The notes: generated from the letters alone by a model not told the origin. A stretch of DNA of 23,492 bases from a virus (IMGVR_UViG_3300031951_001218:1-23492); one strand, 5' to 3'; shown: positions 1 through 7,731, counted from the stretch's first letter. Program-made: numbers and translations.

Positions 1-269
1 ACTGGGTAAATAACTGCAGCAGCATCGTGGGCTGCAGCAGTCGTATCGTCCACGCCACGGACCACAGTCAAAGCCAAAGTGGAAATGTTTGTGACCCGGA
101 CTTTTTCTTCTTTTGAGGTGCCGGGGTCAATGACAGCAAAGAACGGGAACGACGAAGGCCATCCCGTGACAGATGCGACGTTGACCGTTGTAGCAGACGA
201 GTTGACGCTGCTACTCAGCGTTGTAGAAACAGGTGCGCCCTTGTATGCTCTGCGAACGGGAAGTGCCAT
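1..269 (-). CDS. Structural protein, N-terminal part (3' end outside window)
   Basis: The first 89 residues are visible and the frame runs open off the left edge. The ATG follows AGGAG with a 5-nt spacer, and this ribosome site overlaps the TAG stop of the propeller gene upstream. No family is recognised for the whole protein. Residues about 13-89 form a beta-rich module with the pattern 'P-G-T-S-K-E-E-K-V-R-V-T' followed by 'RGVDDTTAAAH' and a short hydrophobic strand. The same pattern occurs at residues 26-95 of the adaptor-like protein at 2135-3022. Modules of this kind are common in phage head and tail proteins. Its position next to the propeller gene suggests a tail or fibre protein, which is inference. 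Confidence 0.8.
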   Translation of the reverse strand, partial: MALPVRRAYKGAPVSTTLSSSVNSSATTVNVASVTGWPSSFPFFAVIDPGTSKEEKVRVTNISTLALTVVRGVDDTTAAAHDAAAVIYP

Positions 270-277
270 TTGTGCTC

Positions 278-2131
278 CTAGTTTTCTACGCTTCTCATAA
301 TAACAACCGCTGTCCCTTCCCAATCCCACTTGTTGCCGTAGGCATCAACTGGTATCCAGCGTAGGTCCTCAACAATAACCGAATGAACCGAGTTGCCGAT
401 CTGCAAAACAATGATTCTGGGGTTAGCAAGCAGTTCGTCCAAAACATCGGTTTCTTCCTGGGTATCTAAATAGACCTCTTTGCCGTTCTTCAGTTTGATC
501 TTGTTGTGCAGAAGCACCGGCACAGAGAACGTTTGGGACCGGAACGGTGCAGCGTAGGCTCGGGCCATCCAGCGGGTGACAATCGGGCCTTCTGTGACGG
601 TTGTTCCCCGTGTCAAGGTCAGTTTGAACTTGGCTTCGATGGCCCTGTCATCGGAACCGGTAAAGGTTTGTTCAATCAAACCCGCCGTAGACATCGTTCC
701 GAGGTTCTGGTAGTTACCTTCATCGTTAGCAAGATAGGGGGTGACGGAACCTTTGAGTGGTTCGGTGCGAACATCGACACGGGCGACGAATTTGCGATCA
801 GGGATACCCCAACGGTAGGTGCCGAGTTCAAGGGTGCCAGAGGCAACGAGGCTAGATGTGTCTTCAACGATAACGCCGACACCGGAAACCATGAACACCG
901 GTTTGTCATCAAATATGACAACATTTGTGACATCGGCGTTCGAGTCATACATCAAGTCCGTGGCGTATGCAGGAGTATTCGTTCCAGTGAAAGTTGAAAG
1001 GTCCAGCCGACCAAGACCGCCAGAAGTACCGTCATAATTTGTCCATGTGAAGTAAGAGAACCTGTCGTTCGAAGCGGATTTGAGAACTGAACTGTTCGTC
1101 GGGATAAGTGGTCCAGCAACAAGGTTTGAGTTGCTGTCTGTGGAACAGAATCGAACACCTTTATTGGTGCCGAGAATAATGAACCCGAGATATCCAGCAA
1201 TCGATGCAGCAATTTCGCCAGTTGGGAGTTCAAGGGCCACAACACCTTTGTCCAAAGTGCCATCAGTCTTGATTGTTACCTTGTAAACCATTGACTTTTT
1301 GCTGGCGTACCCTGCCGCATACGCTGCGTTTTGGCCTGTTGCTACACCTACCCAACGCCACGATGTGTCAATCGGTTCAACAACACCTGCAAGTGAACCC
1401 GTGTTAGAAATGTTGCGCAAGTTGTGGTCGTATGCGCCGAACATAAAACCCTTGGCGAAGCCAAGCATGTAATAGTTGTCGGTTGTATTAATGAACTTGG
1501 TGCTATCGATCACCGTTGTTGAGGTACCAGGGTCAAGTTTTCTTATCCCGTCGTTCTCGAAACCGAAATAGATTCGGTCGCCGTCAGTTGCCATAGCAAC
1601 ACATTTCTTGCCACCGCCCGGTTCACCCGTGCAATCAGTCCAAGTGGGGGTTGCCGCAAACGGGTCAGTAGAAAACTTCACCGCTTCATCTATGGCGACA
1701 TAAACACGCCCGTCCTGCACAACCATGCGTTGCGTAGTAGCAGCAGAAGACAACGACACCTTCGTCGTGTTTAGCAGGCCAACCTGGCCCTTGGTCCAAA
1801 TGTCGATACCTTTCGACTTGTAGAACCGGTAATCCTGCCCACCAGCAATATCCGCATACTGCTGACCTGCACCCAAATGCCACGAATCCTGACCACGCCT
1901 CCACAGGCCGCCAGGGTTGATAGCAGCCTCGCCCGGTGCAGTTGAAATGTCCTGCGAATCACGCACCCGAGGCTCATAGCCACGCTGAAACTCGCCAGAT
2001 TTCTGGTCGATCATGTACGGGCGACCGTTAATAGCCACCGGATACACAGACGGAACAAGCGTCGTCTGCCCCGTACCAGTAAAGAACGCCGGAGTATTAC
2101 GGTACGGCAGCGTGAACGCTGCTACAGCCAC
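278..2131 (-). CDS. Beta-propeller tail protein (nozzle or minor tail protein)
   Basis: A complete 617-aa protein. It starts at GTG with AGAGGG about 9 nt upstream and 3 nt after the stop of the adaptor-like gene. Residues about 125-440 contain a series of short strands with blade-like spacing, for example 'GRVYVAIDEAVKFSTDP', 'GDRIYFGFENDGIRKLDP' and 'GFIILGTNKGVRFCST', which suggests a beta-propeller. Residues about 440-617 look like a separate beta domain ending in a strand and Trp-rich segment ('LRWIPVDAYGNKWDWEG'). Phage tail proteins with this plan include the propeller nozzle of T7-like podoviruses and minor tail proteins of some siphoviruses. Placement directly after an adaptor-like gene favours the nozzle reading, but the sequence alone does not separate the two. 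There is no catalytic motif. Confidence 0.72.
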   Translation of the reverse strand: MAVAAFTLPYRNTPAFFTGTGQTTLVPSVYPVAINGRPYMIDQKSGEFQRGYEPRVRDSQDISTAPGEAAINPGGLWRRGQDSWHLGAGQQYADIAGGQDYRFYKSKGIDIWTKGQVGLLNTTKVSLSSAATTQRMVVQDGRVYVAIDEAVKFSTDPFAATPTWTDCTGEPGGGKKCVAMATDGDRIYFGFENDGIRKLDPGTSTTVIDSTKFINTTDNYYMLGFAKGFMFGAYDHNLRNISNTGSLAGVVEPIDTSWRWVGVATGQNAAYAAGYASKKSMVYKVTIKTDGTLDKGVVALELPTGEIAASIAGYLGFIILGTNKGVRFCSTDSNSNLVAGPLIPTNSSVLKSASNDRFSYFTWTNYDGTSGGLGRLDLSTFTGTNTPAYATDLMYDSNADVTNVVIFDDKPVFMVSGVGVIVEDTSSLVASGTLELGTYRWGIPDRKFVARVDVRTEPLKGSVTPYLANDEGNYQNLGTMSTAGLIEQTFTGSDDRAIEAKFKLTLTRGTTVTEGPIVTRWMARAYAAPFRSQTFSVPVLLHNKIKLKNGKEVYLDTQEETDVLDELLANPRIIVLQIGNSVHSVIVEDLRWIPVDAYGNKWDWEGTAVVIMRSVEN

Positions 2132-2134
2132 GGC

Positions 2135-3022
2135 TTACGCCCTCTGCAAAAACGTCGGATACAAACGGGCAAGACGTTGCGCCTCAGCCGTAATACGGTC
2201 CCTGCGCATACGCAACAGATTCGTAATCGAGTTCGCCACAGCACCAGACGGAACCTCATCCGAACGGCGGGTATCGCCTTGCGACTCAGTAAAGTTACGT
2301 TTCACCTCACGGGGAGCCATCAACCTGATCTGCGACCCAATAACCAGAATGTCCTCAGCGGATAACGGGAAACCGGAAATGTTCTGGAGGTCATCAGCCT
2401 CGGCGGCCACCCTGCCAAACGGGGCTTTATAGGTGATACGGATATCGCCGTTTGACACATCGGAATCGATCTGCAAACCGAACGTAGACCCGAAATCTTT
2501 GGTCGGCATGTTCCGCAACAGTTTGTACGACGACACCTGCTTGTAGTCATCGGCACGATACCGGTAACGGACATCAATCAAATCGATAATGTCCAAAGCA
2601 CCGGGCAGGTTCATCTGACGGCTAGACGAATTGTACGTTAGGTCCAAATTCTTCACTTGGAACAAACCGTTCACCGGGCTCGACAAGTCCGCCAACTCGT
2701 CATTCACCGCTTCAAGAATCTGGTTACGGGGGAACCTGGGGTTGATAGTACACACCGAACCGCCCGTATGGGCCGCCGCAGTCGTACCATTAAAACCCCG
2801 CTCAATCGTCAAAGTTTTAGAAACTTCGATGACATCCCAAACGTAAACCTGCTCAGACCCAATCTCAATCACAGACCCCTGACGCACCGAACCAAGGTCG
2901 TAAGTCAGAACGCACGAAGTAGCCGTCGCCGTAATCGTGGCAGACAGTTTGTTGCGTTCCTCAACAACCCCAGACAACAACTGTCGCTGGGTGCGGGTAA
3001 TGATCTGGGCAGTAGTAGACAC
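2135..3022 (-). CDS. Putative head-tail adaptor or connector protein
   Basis: A 295-aa protein starting at GTG immediately after the TAA of the Lys-rich gene (no gap). Residues 1-25 are helical. Residues 26-95 are a small beta module ending in 'RGFNGTTAAAHTGG'. Residues about 97-112 ('RNQILEAVNDELADLSS') form a helix like those at the start of phage adaptor proteins of the P22 gp4/T7 gp11 type. A beta-rich middle follows ('GDIRITYKAPFG'), then a C-terminal helical stretch rich in Arg and Met ('NLLRMRRDRITAEAQRLARL'). The helices, the beta insert and the position ahead of a propeller protein support an adaptor that joins the portal to the tail. The role is inferred from architecture and context; a tail protein of another kind remains possible. 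Confidence 0.55.
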   Translation of the reverse strand: MSTTAQIITRTQRQLLSGVVEERNKLSATITATATSCVLTYDLGSVRQGSVIEIGSEQVYVWDVIEVSKTLTIERGFNGTTAAAHTGGSVCTINPRFPRNQILEAVNDELADLSSPVNGLFQVKNLDLTYNSSSRQMNLPGALDIIDLIDVRYRYRADDYKQVSSYKLLRNMPTKDFGSTFGLQIDSDVSNGDIRITYKAPFGRVAAEADDLQNISGFPLSAEDILVIGSQIRLMAPREVKRNFTESQGDTRRSDEVPSGAVANSITNLLRMRRDRITAEAQRLARLYPTFLQRA

Positions 3023-3148
3023 TTACTTCTTCTTCTTAGCGGCTTTCTTGCCCATTTTCATAGGCTTGCCCGACTTCTTCGCTTCCATCTTCGCAGCCTT
3101 CATACCGGCCTTCGAATACGAGAATTCCTTTTTACCGACCATCGGCAT
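3023..3148 (-). CDS. 41-aa Lys-rich basic protein
   Basis: A 41-residue protein beginning MPMVGKKEFS, with a very strong ribosome binding site (AGGAGG, 5 nt before ATG) and a TAA stop that touches the GTG of the next gene. About 17 of the 41 residues are Lys and the C-terminus is an uninterrupted basic tail (KKAAKKKK). There is no Cys and no acidic cluster. Such tiny proteins are seen in phage structural operons and could bind DNA or an acidic virion surface, but no function is demonstrated. The strong translation signal and exact fit between neighbours make it a convincing gene despite its size. Confidence 0.75.
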   Translation of the reverse strand: MPMVGKKEFSYSKAGMKAAKMEAKKSGKPMKMGKKAAKKKK

Positions 3149-3152
3149 GACA

Positions 3153-3159
3153 ACCTCCT
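3153..3159 (-). promoter_or_regulatory. Strong Shine-Dalgarno site
   Basis: AGGAGGT on the minus strand, with the AGGAGG core ending 5 nt before the ATG of the 41-aa Lys-rich gene. It is the best match to the 16S anti-SD in the window and lies in the 21-nt gap after the GT2 glycosyltransferase stop. It points to high, independent translation of the small basic protein. Confidence 0.8.
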
Positions 3160-3169
3160 AGGGGGACAG

Positions 3170-3967
3170 TCAGATATTAGCACCGAACTTTTCGTCCAGC
3201 CGTTCTGCATATTCGGCGGCTATCTGCGGCACTAACTGCTGTATCAGCCCGTTCATTTCCCGTTGCGCTGAGTGCGGGTCGATGTGCTGGAGGTACAGGA
3301 CTTTGGGGATGTGGGCTATTTGGGTTGCGAGGGCTGTGCGGACGATTAGTTCGTAGTCGTCGGCTACTCGCAGGTTCGGGTTGTGGCCTCCGACAGCGTG
3401 GTAGGTGCTGGTCCGCCATGCCCGTACATGGTTCGGGGCCGAGACGATGTGGCTGAGGGTTGTGCGGTTTATCGGCACCCGGCAGGCCCAGACTTGCAGC
3501 GTCTCGTCCCAGTAGTGGGAGCCGTAGCCGAGGCCCCAGCCGTCCGGGTAGCGCAGGCTGGAACCGTCTGGGTAGACCTCAGCGCAGTCCGAGTAGGCGA
3601 ACCCGACAGACGGGTCTGTGAAGGCTGTAGCAAGTTCCTGTAGGCAGTCTGGGGTTAACTGGTCGTCGTGGTCTGCTTCGACAAGGATGTCCCCAAGGCC
3701 GAGACTGAACGCCATCTTCTTGACGTAGCCGATGTTGCCACCAGAGGGAACATGGGGCCGGAAGTATCGGATTCGGTACCGTTCGTCGGAGCACATTCCG
3801 TAGACCTGCCGGTGGACTGCATCGGTGGTGGAGTCGTCGTAGATGACCCATTCCCAGTCGGTATGGGTTTGCGCTTTGAGGGAGGCCCAGAGTCGGGCGA
3901 GGGTGTCAGGTTTCGTGTTGTATGTCGGCGTAATGACGCTGATTATTCCCGAAAGTCGTGTATCCAC
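3170..3967 (-). CDS. GT2-family glycosyltransferase (GT-A fold)
   Basis: A 265-aa protein. The N-terminus has the family-2 signature 'ISVITPTYN' (residues 9-17), followed by 'WEWVIYDDST'. A metal- and nucleotide-sugar-binding DxD-type motif is at residues 99-101 within 'VEADHDDQL', and a likely catalytic acidic motif 'ADDYELIVR' is at residues 202-210. These are standard landmarks of inverting GT-A enzymes that transfer a sugar from a nucleotide donor. The start is GTG, overlapping the 55-aa gene by 25 nt; no in-frame ATG precedes the first strand, and the ribosome site is weak. The gene is about 60% G+C (467 of 780 bases at 3181-3960), against about 47% in the fibre gene at 4201-4560. It may glycosylate virion proteins or modify host surface sugars; the acceptor is unknown. 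Confidence 0.88.
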   Translation of the reverse strand: MDTRLSGIISVITPTYNTKPDTLARLWASLKAQTHTDWEWVIYDDSTTDAVHRQVYGMCSDERYRIRYFRPHVPSGGNIGYVKKMAFSLGLGDILVEADHDDQLTPDCLQELATAFTDPSVGFAYSDCAEVYPDGSSLRYPDGWGLGYGSHYWDETLQVWACRVPINRTTLSHIVSAPNHVRAWRTSTYHAVGGHNPNLRVADDYELIVRTALATQIAHIPKVLYLQHIDPHSAQREMNGLIQQLVPQIAAEYAERLDEKFGANI

Positions 3968-4110
3968 TGGTCTGCATTTTCTGCACCGAGTTGCGTAACC
4001 GCTTGGTCGTCTGTCCCTTCAGGGGACCAACCGGATGCTAGAAGGGCTGCATATTCTTCGTCGTTCATTTCCCGCACAATGTCGTCAATTTGTATGTTCG
4101 GTCGTGCCAT
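3943..4110 (-). CDS. 55-aa fibre-associated small protein
   Basis: Reads MARPNIQIDDIVREMNDEEY and ends IHDFRE before TAA. It begins 3 nt after the stop of the second fibre gene, and its last 25 nt overlap the start of the GT2 gene. The middle 'REMNDEEYAALLASGW' looks like the helical segment of small tail-fibre accessory or assembly proteins, which often follow a fibre gene. It is acidic and probably alpha-helical. No ribosome site is obvious, so translation may be coupled to the fibre gene. The chaperone-like role is inferred from position. Confidence 0.62.
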   Translation of the reverse strand: MARPNIQIDDIVREMNDEEYAALLASGWSPEGTDDQAVTQLGAENADQWIHDFRE

Positions 4111-4113
4111 TGG

Positions 4114-4782
4114 TTATGCCAGCCTATTCCCGTAAACGGTAATTGTGCCACCGGTAATGGTGCCTGAGTTGCAAGTCAGGGTGAAATCCGTGTAACTGGT
4201 TGTATTGGCCAATAAGCCCAAACAGGTCCCACCGTATGTGCCAGTACCACCAGAAACATTCGAAACCACATAGGTCCTTTTCGCCAGATACGGGGCCATT
4301 ACATCAATGTTTGCATAATTGCCGTCAGCACTCATTTGGCCGCCATAAACAATGCTCGTTGCGTTACTACCAGAGTCGCCAGAGGCGGTAGTGGTTCCGT
4401 AAACAACGTAATTGAATGAGTAGTAATAACCAGTCGCCGCTGCACCTAACGTAAATTTCAATACGTTTGCTGTTGATGCGCTGCCGCCCTGATAAATGAT
4501 TTTATACGAATCGTATGTTGCGGAGAACGCTGATGTCACTTGGACGCTCGAAACTGCCGTACCAACTGTTTGTGACTTGATAAAAACCAAACCGCCAACA
4601 GGCCCCAACCCAACCGTGTCATCTTGTTTTTGGCTGAGGTAGTCCCACGCAGACCCATCCCATACCCGCAGATAACCCGTGTCTGTTTCGTAAATAATTT
4701 GACCCGTGTATGGGGTACCGGGGCGGGTAGTGCTGGTGCAAACACCAGGTCGCAAGCCAGTACGGATGTTAGAGATACTCAT
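4114..4782 (-). CDS. Tail fibre / receptor-binding protein (second of a pair)
   Basis: 222 aa. Residues about 11-46 form a module ('RPGVCTSTTRP', 'PYTGQIIYETDT', 'VWDGSAW') that recurs in the fibre at 5016-5687. Such modules are common in phage fibres near an attachment point or trimer stalk. Residues about 60-222 are beta-rich with repeated Ser/Thr/Gly/Tyr ('YDSYKIIYQGGSAS', 'GYYYSFNYVVYG', 'GTITVYGNRLA'), like a trimeric receptor-binding head. Its ATG overlaps the stop of the chaperone gene (ATGA, 4 nt). It probably binds a host surface structure; the ligand is unknown. G+C here is lower (about 47%) than in the neighbouring glycosyltransferase. Confidence 0.72.
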   Translation of the reverse strand: MSISNIRTGLRPGVCTSTTRPGTPYTGQIIYETDTGYLRVWDGSAWDYLSQKQDDTVGLGPVGGLVFIKSQTVGTAVSSVQVTSAFSATYDSYKIIYQGGSASTANVLKFTLGAAATGYYYSFNYVVYGTTTASGDSGSNATSIVYGGQMSADGNYANIDVMAPYLAKRTYVVSNVSGGTGTYGGTCLGLLANTTSYTDFTLTCNSGTITGGTITVYGNRLA

Positions 4783-5015
4783 GCTGTTACCGCAGTAGGC
4801 ACATCAGGAAAGTTGGCTTCTTCAGATGGCACCCATGTTACGGGAAAATCACGAAGGGCTTGGCGATAGGCAGCCCACGCTTCTTTATCAGTTGGTGCGT
4901 CTGGCAAAACTGCCCAGTCTGATGCGGCAAGCAGGCGGTCACGTTGGAAACGCATACGAGCAATAAAGACGTTTGAGTTATCTGTCGGCTCAAGCCCAAG
5001 TTGGTTTAGGTTCAT
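4779..5015 (-). CDS. Phage tail assembly chaperone-like protein
   Basis: 78 aa. The central segment (residues about 19-60) reads 'ARMRFQRDRLLAASDW', then 'LPDAP', then 'WAAYRQALRDFPVTW'. This matches the pattern R-x-x-R-x-x-LL-x-x-[ST]-D-W ... W-x-x-YRQ-x-LRD-[IF]-P of the Phage_tail_APC/fibre-assembly family, usually encoded next to tail fibre genes. Members help fold or assemble fibres and are not always in the virion. The gene sits exactly between two fibre genes that share a module: it starts right after the first one's TAA with no gap, and overlaps the second by 4 nt. The family call rests on visible motifs. Confidence 0.82.
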   Translation of the reverse strand: MNLNQLGLEPTDNSNVFIARMRFQRDRLLAASDWAVLPDAPTDKEAWAAYRQALRDFPVTWVPSEEANFPDVPTAVTA

Positions 5016-5687
5016 TTACGCCGCCTCATAAGCGAAGGTAATACCGATATTTCTGCTGTTTTGGATCACGCCAGAGTTTTCGTAGATGCCAACCCTCAAT
5101 GCCGTGGTTGAGATAATCCAGACGTTCAAGTGGTAGCCAGTAGAAAGATACTCTCGGCCAAAGCCTATTGAGGTGCCACCGCTGTAATCACCAGCAGTAA
5201 CTGGCAGGGTAAAATCAATGTACGAACCGGCTGCGGTACCAGCAGTAGTAATGACATATTCAATGCGTCCAACTACAAGTTTGCCAACTTGGTAATACCT
5301 CGCTCTTGTCAGCGAACCCGTTGTAATTGAACCAGAAGATGCGGTAGCGGTTGGGGTGTAAGCAGTCCACGCTGTAGTAATCCCCGAAAGGGCGGCCCAC
5401 TTGACACCATTTGTGGCCGCCGAATCAGCAACAAGAACCTGATTGTTCGACCCGACAGCAAGACGAGCGAGAGTGTCATCTGCGGACGCAACCAGCAAAT
5501 CGCCTTTAGCGTCAACAAGCGACGCTGTGAACTGTTGCACCCACGCCGAACCGTTCCAGACGAACGTTTTATCGGTGTCTGTCTCGTAGATGAACTGCCC
5601 CTCATACGGAGAAGCAGGTCGAGTCGAAGAAGTGCAAACACCAGGTTTGGCGATTGCAGACGGTGCAGAAAACGACGAGATAGGCAT
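5016..5687 (-). CDS. Tail fibre / receptor-binding protein (first of a pair)
   Basis: 223 aa. Residues about 14-49 carry the module 'KPGVCTSSTRPASPYEGQ', 'FIYETDTDKTFVWNGSAW', shared with the fibre at 4114-4782. Residues about 55-100 ('DAKGDLLVASADDTLARL', 'LVADSAATNGVKW') match a very common phage fibre stalk segment. Residues about 105-223 form a distinct beta-rich head ('WTAYTPTATASSGSI', 'YYQVGKLVVGRIEYVI', 'YIDFTLPV'). The ATG overlaps the stop of the collar gene by 1 nt (TAATG). After the shared module the two fibres diverge completely, so they may contact different receptors or be two layers of one fibre. Confidence 0.75.
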   Translation of the reverse strand: MPISSFSAPSAIAKPGVCTSSTRPASPYEGQFIYETDTDKTFVWNGSAWVQQFTASLVDAKGDLLVASADDTLARLAVGSNNQVLVADSAATNGVKWAALSGITTAWTAYTPTATASSGSITTGSLTRARYYQVGKLVVGRIEYVITTAGTAAGSYIDFTLPVTAGDYSGGTSIGFGREYLSTGYHLNVWIISTTALRVGIYENSGVIQNSRNIGITFAYEAA

Positions 5688-6385
5688 TAGAGGGCAACCG
5701 CCTTGATGATGTAGTTCATTACCATTGTTGGCTGCACGTTATTATGCGCTCCACCGCCTCCGGTGTTTTGGTTTGTTGCAGTCGTATTATTATTCGTTGC
5801 AGTAGTATTATTGATTGTCGGCGTGGCTGATTCTGTGATTGCTGCTGAACCATCACCATAAATTGCACTACCAGCAATAGATGAAACTGCCACACTACCG
5901 CTGCCTGCTGTGTAGTGACCACCCATCCTTGTGCCATTGGAAGAGTTTTCTTGGACGTAGTGACTGTGTGCAACTTGGGTATGATTATGTGCTACTTGCG
6001 TATGTGTATGCGCATCCTGAGTGTGCGTGTGTGAAGGCATCTCCGCTGACGACAAAGTATGCGTTTGGGCGCCGCCAACCTCGCCAGGTGCGTCTCCACC
6101 GCCAGTAATCGTGGTGCTGGTCAAACGACTAGCAGCGGAACCTCCCATGTTGTCCACGCCAGCAATAACACGACCACGAAGGTCCGGCAAAGCAAATGTC
6201 GTTGAACCATCACCAGAACCGTAGGTTGTGCCAATAGCAGCGAAAAGCGCCCCGTAGTCAGTACGAGAGACGTTCTGGCCAAAGCAAAGAAGCCAGCCAG
6301 CGGGAGCAGTAGAGCCAGCATAAGGGATAACCGAACCTGCTGGTATCGCTCCAACCGGAGCGCCAAGAGCAGACGACAGACCCAT
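5687..6385 (-). CDS. Tail-collar domain short tail fibre with HxH repeats
   Basis: 232 aa from the ATG that overlaps the upstream stop by 1 nt; a GTG 18 nt further upstream is also possible. Residues about 15-36 ('PAGSVIPYAGSTAPAGWLLC') and 60-78 ('TTFALPDLRGRVIAG') are the standard Phage Tail Collar (PF07484) landmarks. Residues 117-143 hold four HxH motifs, at 119, 126, 133 and 140, exactly seven residues apart. In T4 short and long tail fibres, HxH histidines from three chains bind metal ions along the fibre axis, so the same is expected here. Residues 190-213 are Asn/Thr/Gly-rich and the end 'NVQPTMVMNYIIKA' is typical of collar fibres. It is probably a trimeric receptor-binding fibre. 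Confidence 0.9.
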   Translation of the reverse strand: MGLSSALGAPVGAIPAGSVIPYAGSTAPAGWLLCFGQNVSRTDYGALFAAIGTTYGSGDGSTTFALPDLRGRVIAGVDNMGGSAASRLTSTTITGGGDAPGEVGGAQTHTLSSAEMPSHTHTQDAHTHTQVAHNHTQVAHSHYVQENSSNGTRMGGHYTAGSGSVAVSSIAGSAIYGDGSAAITESATPTINNTTATNNNTTATNQNTGGGGAHNNVQPTMVMNYIIKAVAL

Positions 6386-6726
6386 TAGACTTCTTTTTCC
6401 CACCCAACGGCGGTAAACGTTACCTTATCGGTTGTATCTGAGTAGCCGTAAAACTGATCGGTAGCATTCAGAACCAACGCCGTGTCCCAGATAAGGGTGT
6501 CATTGGCGGCAATCGGCAATGCCCAAAAAATGCGGTTATCGACCGTAGCGGTCGTGTTGATGGCAAAGTAGATGAGCCTGTCGGTGCCGTCTGTGTTGCA
6601 AAACACGACTTGCTTGACAACCCACGCACGGCCAGATGCAACGGCAGAACCCAACGTAGAGTTGGCAGTAGCGGTCAATTTGACTGGTCCAACCAGTCGT
6701 TTTTCTGTGCGGTCACCTACAGCCAT
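6385..6726 (-). CDS. Small beta-rich structural protein
   Basis: 113 aa starting directly after the TAA of the collagen-like gene. It reads as one small beta-sandwich: 'RLVGPVKLTATANSTLG', 'AWVVKQVVFCNTDGTDR', 'NDTLIWDTALVL', 'DKVTFTAVGWEKEV'. Proteins of this plan (two sheets, N-T-D or N-x-D turn, C-terminal G-x-E) are frequent beside phage tail fibre genes and are thought to be virion decoration or fibre-associated proteins. No enzyme motif is visible. Exact function unknown. Confidence 0.65.
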   Translation of the reverse strand: MAVGDRTEKRLVGPVKLTATANSTLGSAVASGRAWVVKQVVFCNTDGTDRLIYFAINTTATVDNRIFWALPIAANDTLIWDTALVLNATDQFYGYSDTTDKVTFTAVGWEKEV

Positions 6727-7731
6727 TTATGCTCCGATATCAGTTGTGATGATTGCCGTGAATTTGCTGTCGTTCATCGGGTCGGTGGACACAGCAGAGT
6801 TTACCCATTGGCTACTGGCGGTACTGTAAACCAGCGCCTGCCCATTCGACGGGGTGCCGGTAATAGTTACGTCCGTCAAACCATCAAGAGTTTGTGAACC
6901 CTGAGGACCCTGCGGACCTTGAGCCCCCTGCGGGCCCGTAGCACCAGTTAGACCAACAGCGCCTTGCGGGCCCTGAAAACCAATAGGACCCTGAGCGCCC
7001 TGCGCACCTTGAGGACCAGTATCCCCCTGAGGCCCCTGAAATCCCTGCGGACCTTGAGCCCCCTGCGCACCAGTGTCACCCTGAGGTCCTTGAAAACCCT
7101 GCGGACCCTGAGCACCCTGTGCGCCCTGGGCACCCTGTGCGCCCTGCGGACCGGTATCGCCCTGCGGACCTTGCGTACCCTGAAACCCTTGAGGACCCTG
7201 CGCACCTTGGGCACCCTGGGGTCCCGTATCACCTTGCGGTCCTTGTGTACCCTGGGGACCCTGTGAACCCTGCGGACCCGTATCCCCCTGAGGACCTTGC
7301 GCTCCTTGAGCACCTGTTGCACCTTGAGGTCCCTGAGCGCCGGTCGGTCCCTGAGCACCTTGCGCACCTTGCGCACCAGTTGCTCCTTGAGGACCCGTAT
7401 CTCCTTGTGGACCTTGGAAACCCTGAGGACCCTGTGACCCTTGCGCTCCGGTCGCTCCTTGCGCTCCCTGCGCACCCGTGGCCCCCTGAGCACCAGTAGC
7501 GCCTTGTGGGCCTTGCGTACCCTGTGGGCCTTGCGTACCCTGCGCACCTTGAGCGCCTTGCGCTCCGGTAGCACCAACAGGGCCAGCGTTACCTGTGCCG
7601 ACAATACTGATCTTGTTGCCAACAGACAGCGCTGCCGATTCTGTTGCAGACGAAACAACGTAGGTATTGTTTGTCCGGTAGACGGTCAGGGTTTCTGTTT
7701 CGAGTGCAACCGTGACGGTAGTGGTAGCCAT
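6727..7731 (-). CDS. Collagen-like repeat tail fibre
   Basis: 334 aa. Residues 1-49 are a small beta head ('[18 protein letters not shown]', '[13 protein letters not shown]'). Residues 50-280 are 77 uninterrupted Gly-X-Y triplets, mostly GAQ and GPQ with recurring GDT and GFQ. Residues 281-334 begin '[12 protein letters not shown]' and include '[15 protein letters not shown]', a common fibre end module. Gly-X-Y runs in phage proteins form collagen-like triple helices that act as rigid fibre stalks. Almost no charged residues occur in the repeat except the Asp of GDT, and Gln takes the Y position in most triplets. The gene starts 2 nt after its upstream neighbour and ends at the ATG of its downstream one. 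Confidence 0.88.
   Translation of the reverse strand: MATTTVTVALETETLTVYRTNNTYVVSSATESAALSVGNKISIVGTGNAGPVGATGAQGAQGAQGTQGPQGTQGPQGATGAQGATGAQGAQGATGAQGSQGPQGFQGPQGDTGPQGATGAQGAQGAQGPTGAQGPQGATGAQGAQGPQGDTGPQGSQGPQGTQGPQGDTGPQGAQGAQGPQGFQGTQGPQGDTGPQGAQGAQGAQGAQGPQGFQGPQGDTGAQGAQGPQGFQGPQGDTGPQGAQGAQGPIGFQGPQGAVGLTGATGPQGAQGPQGPQGSQTLDGLTDVTITGTPSNGQALVYSTASSQWVNSAVSTDPMNDSKFTAIITTDIGA
6892..7584 (-). repeat. 77 Gly-X-Y triplets (collagen-like repeat DNA)
   Basis: The 693-bp region encoding residues 50-280 of the collagen-like fibre is a degenerate 9-nt-periodic repeat built from GGN-CCN/GCN-CAR-type codons. Codon choice varies from triplet to triplet, so the DNA is less identical than the protein. 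Larger units such as [21 protein letters not shown] recur several times and suggest expansion by duplication. The periodicity also opens spurious reading frames on both strands. Confidence 0.9.

Noticed and set aside
6892-7584. Repeat array considered as CRISPR
   Set aside because: No regular spacers; the periodicity is 9 nt in a coding frame.
6948-7658. Minus-strand 236-codon frame overlapping the collagen-like gene, and plus-strand frames opposite it
   Set aside because: Repetitive Arg/Val/Leu strings produced by the 9-nt periodicity of the Gly-X-Y DNA in other frames.
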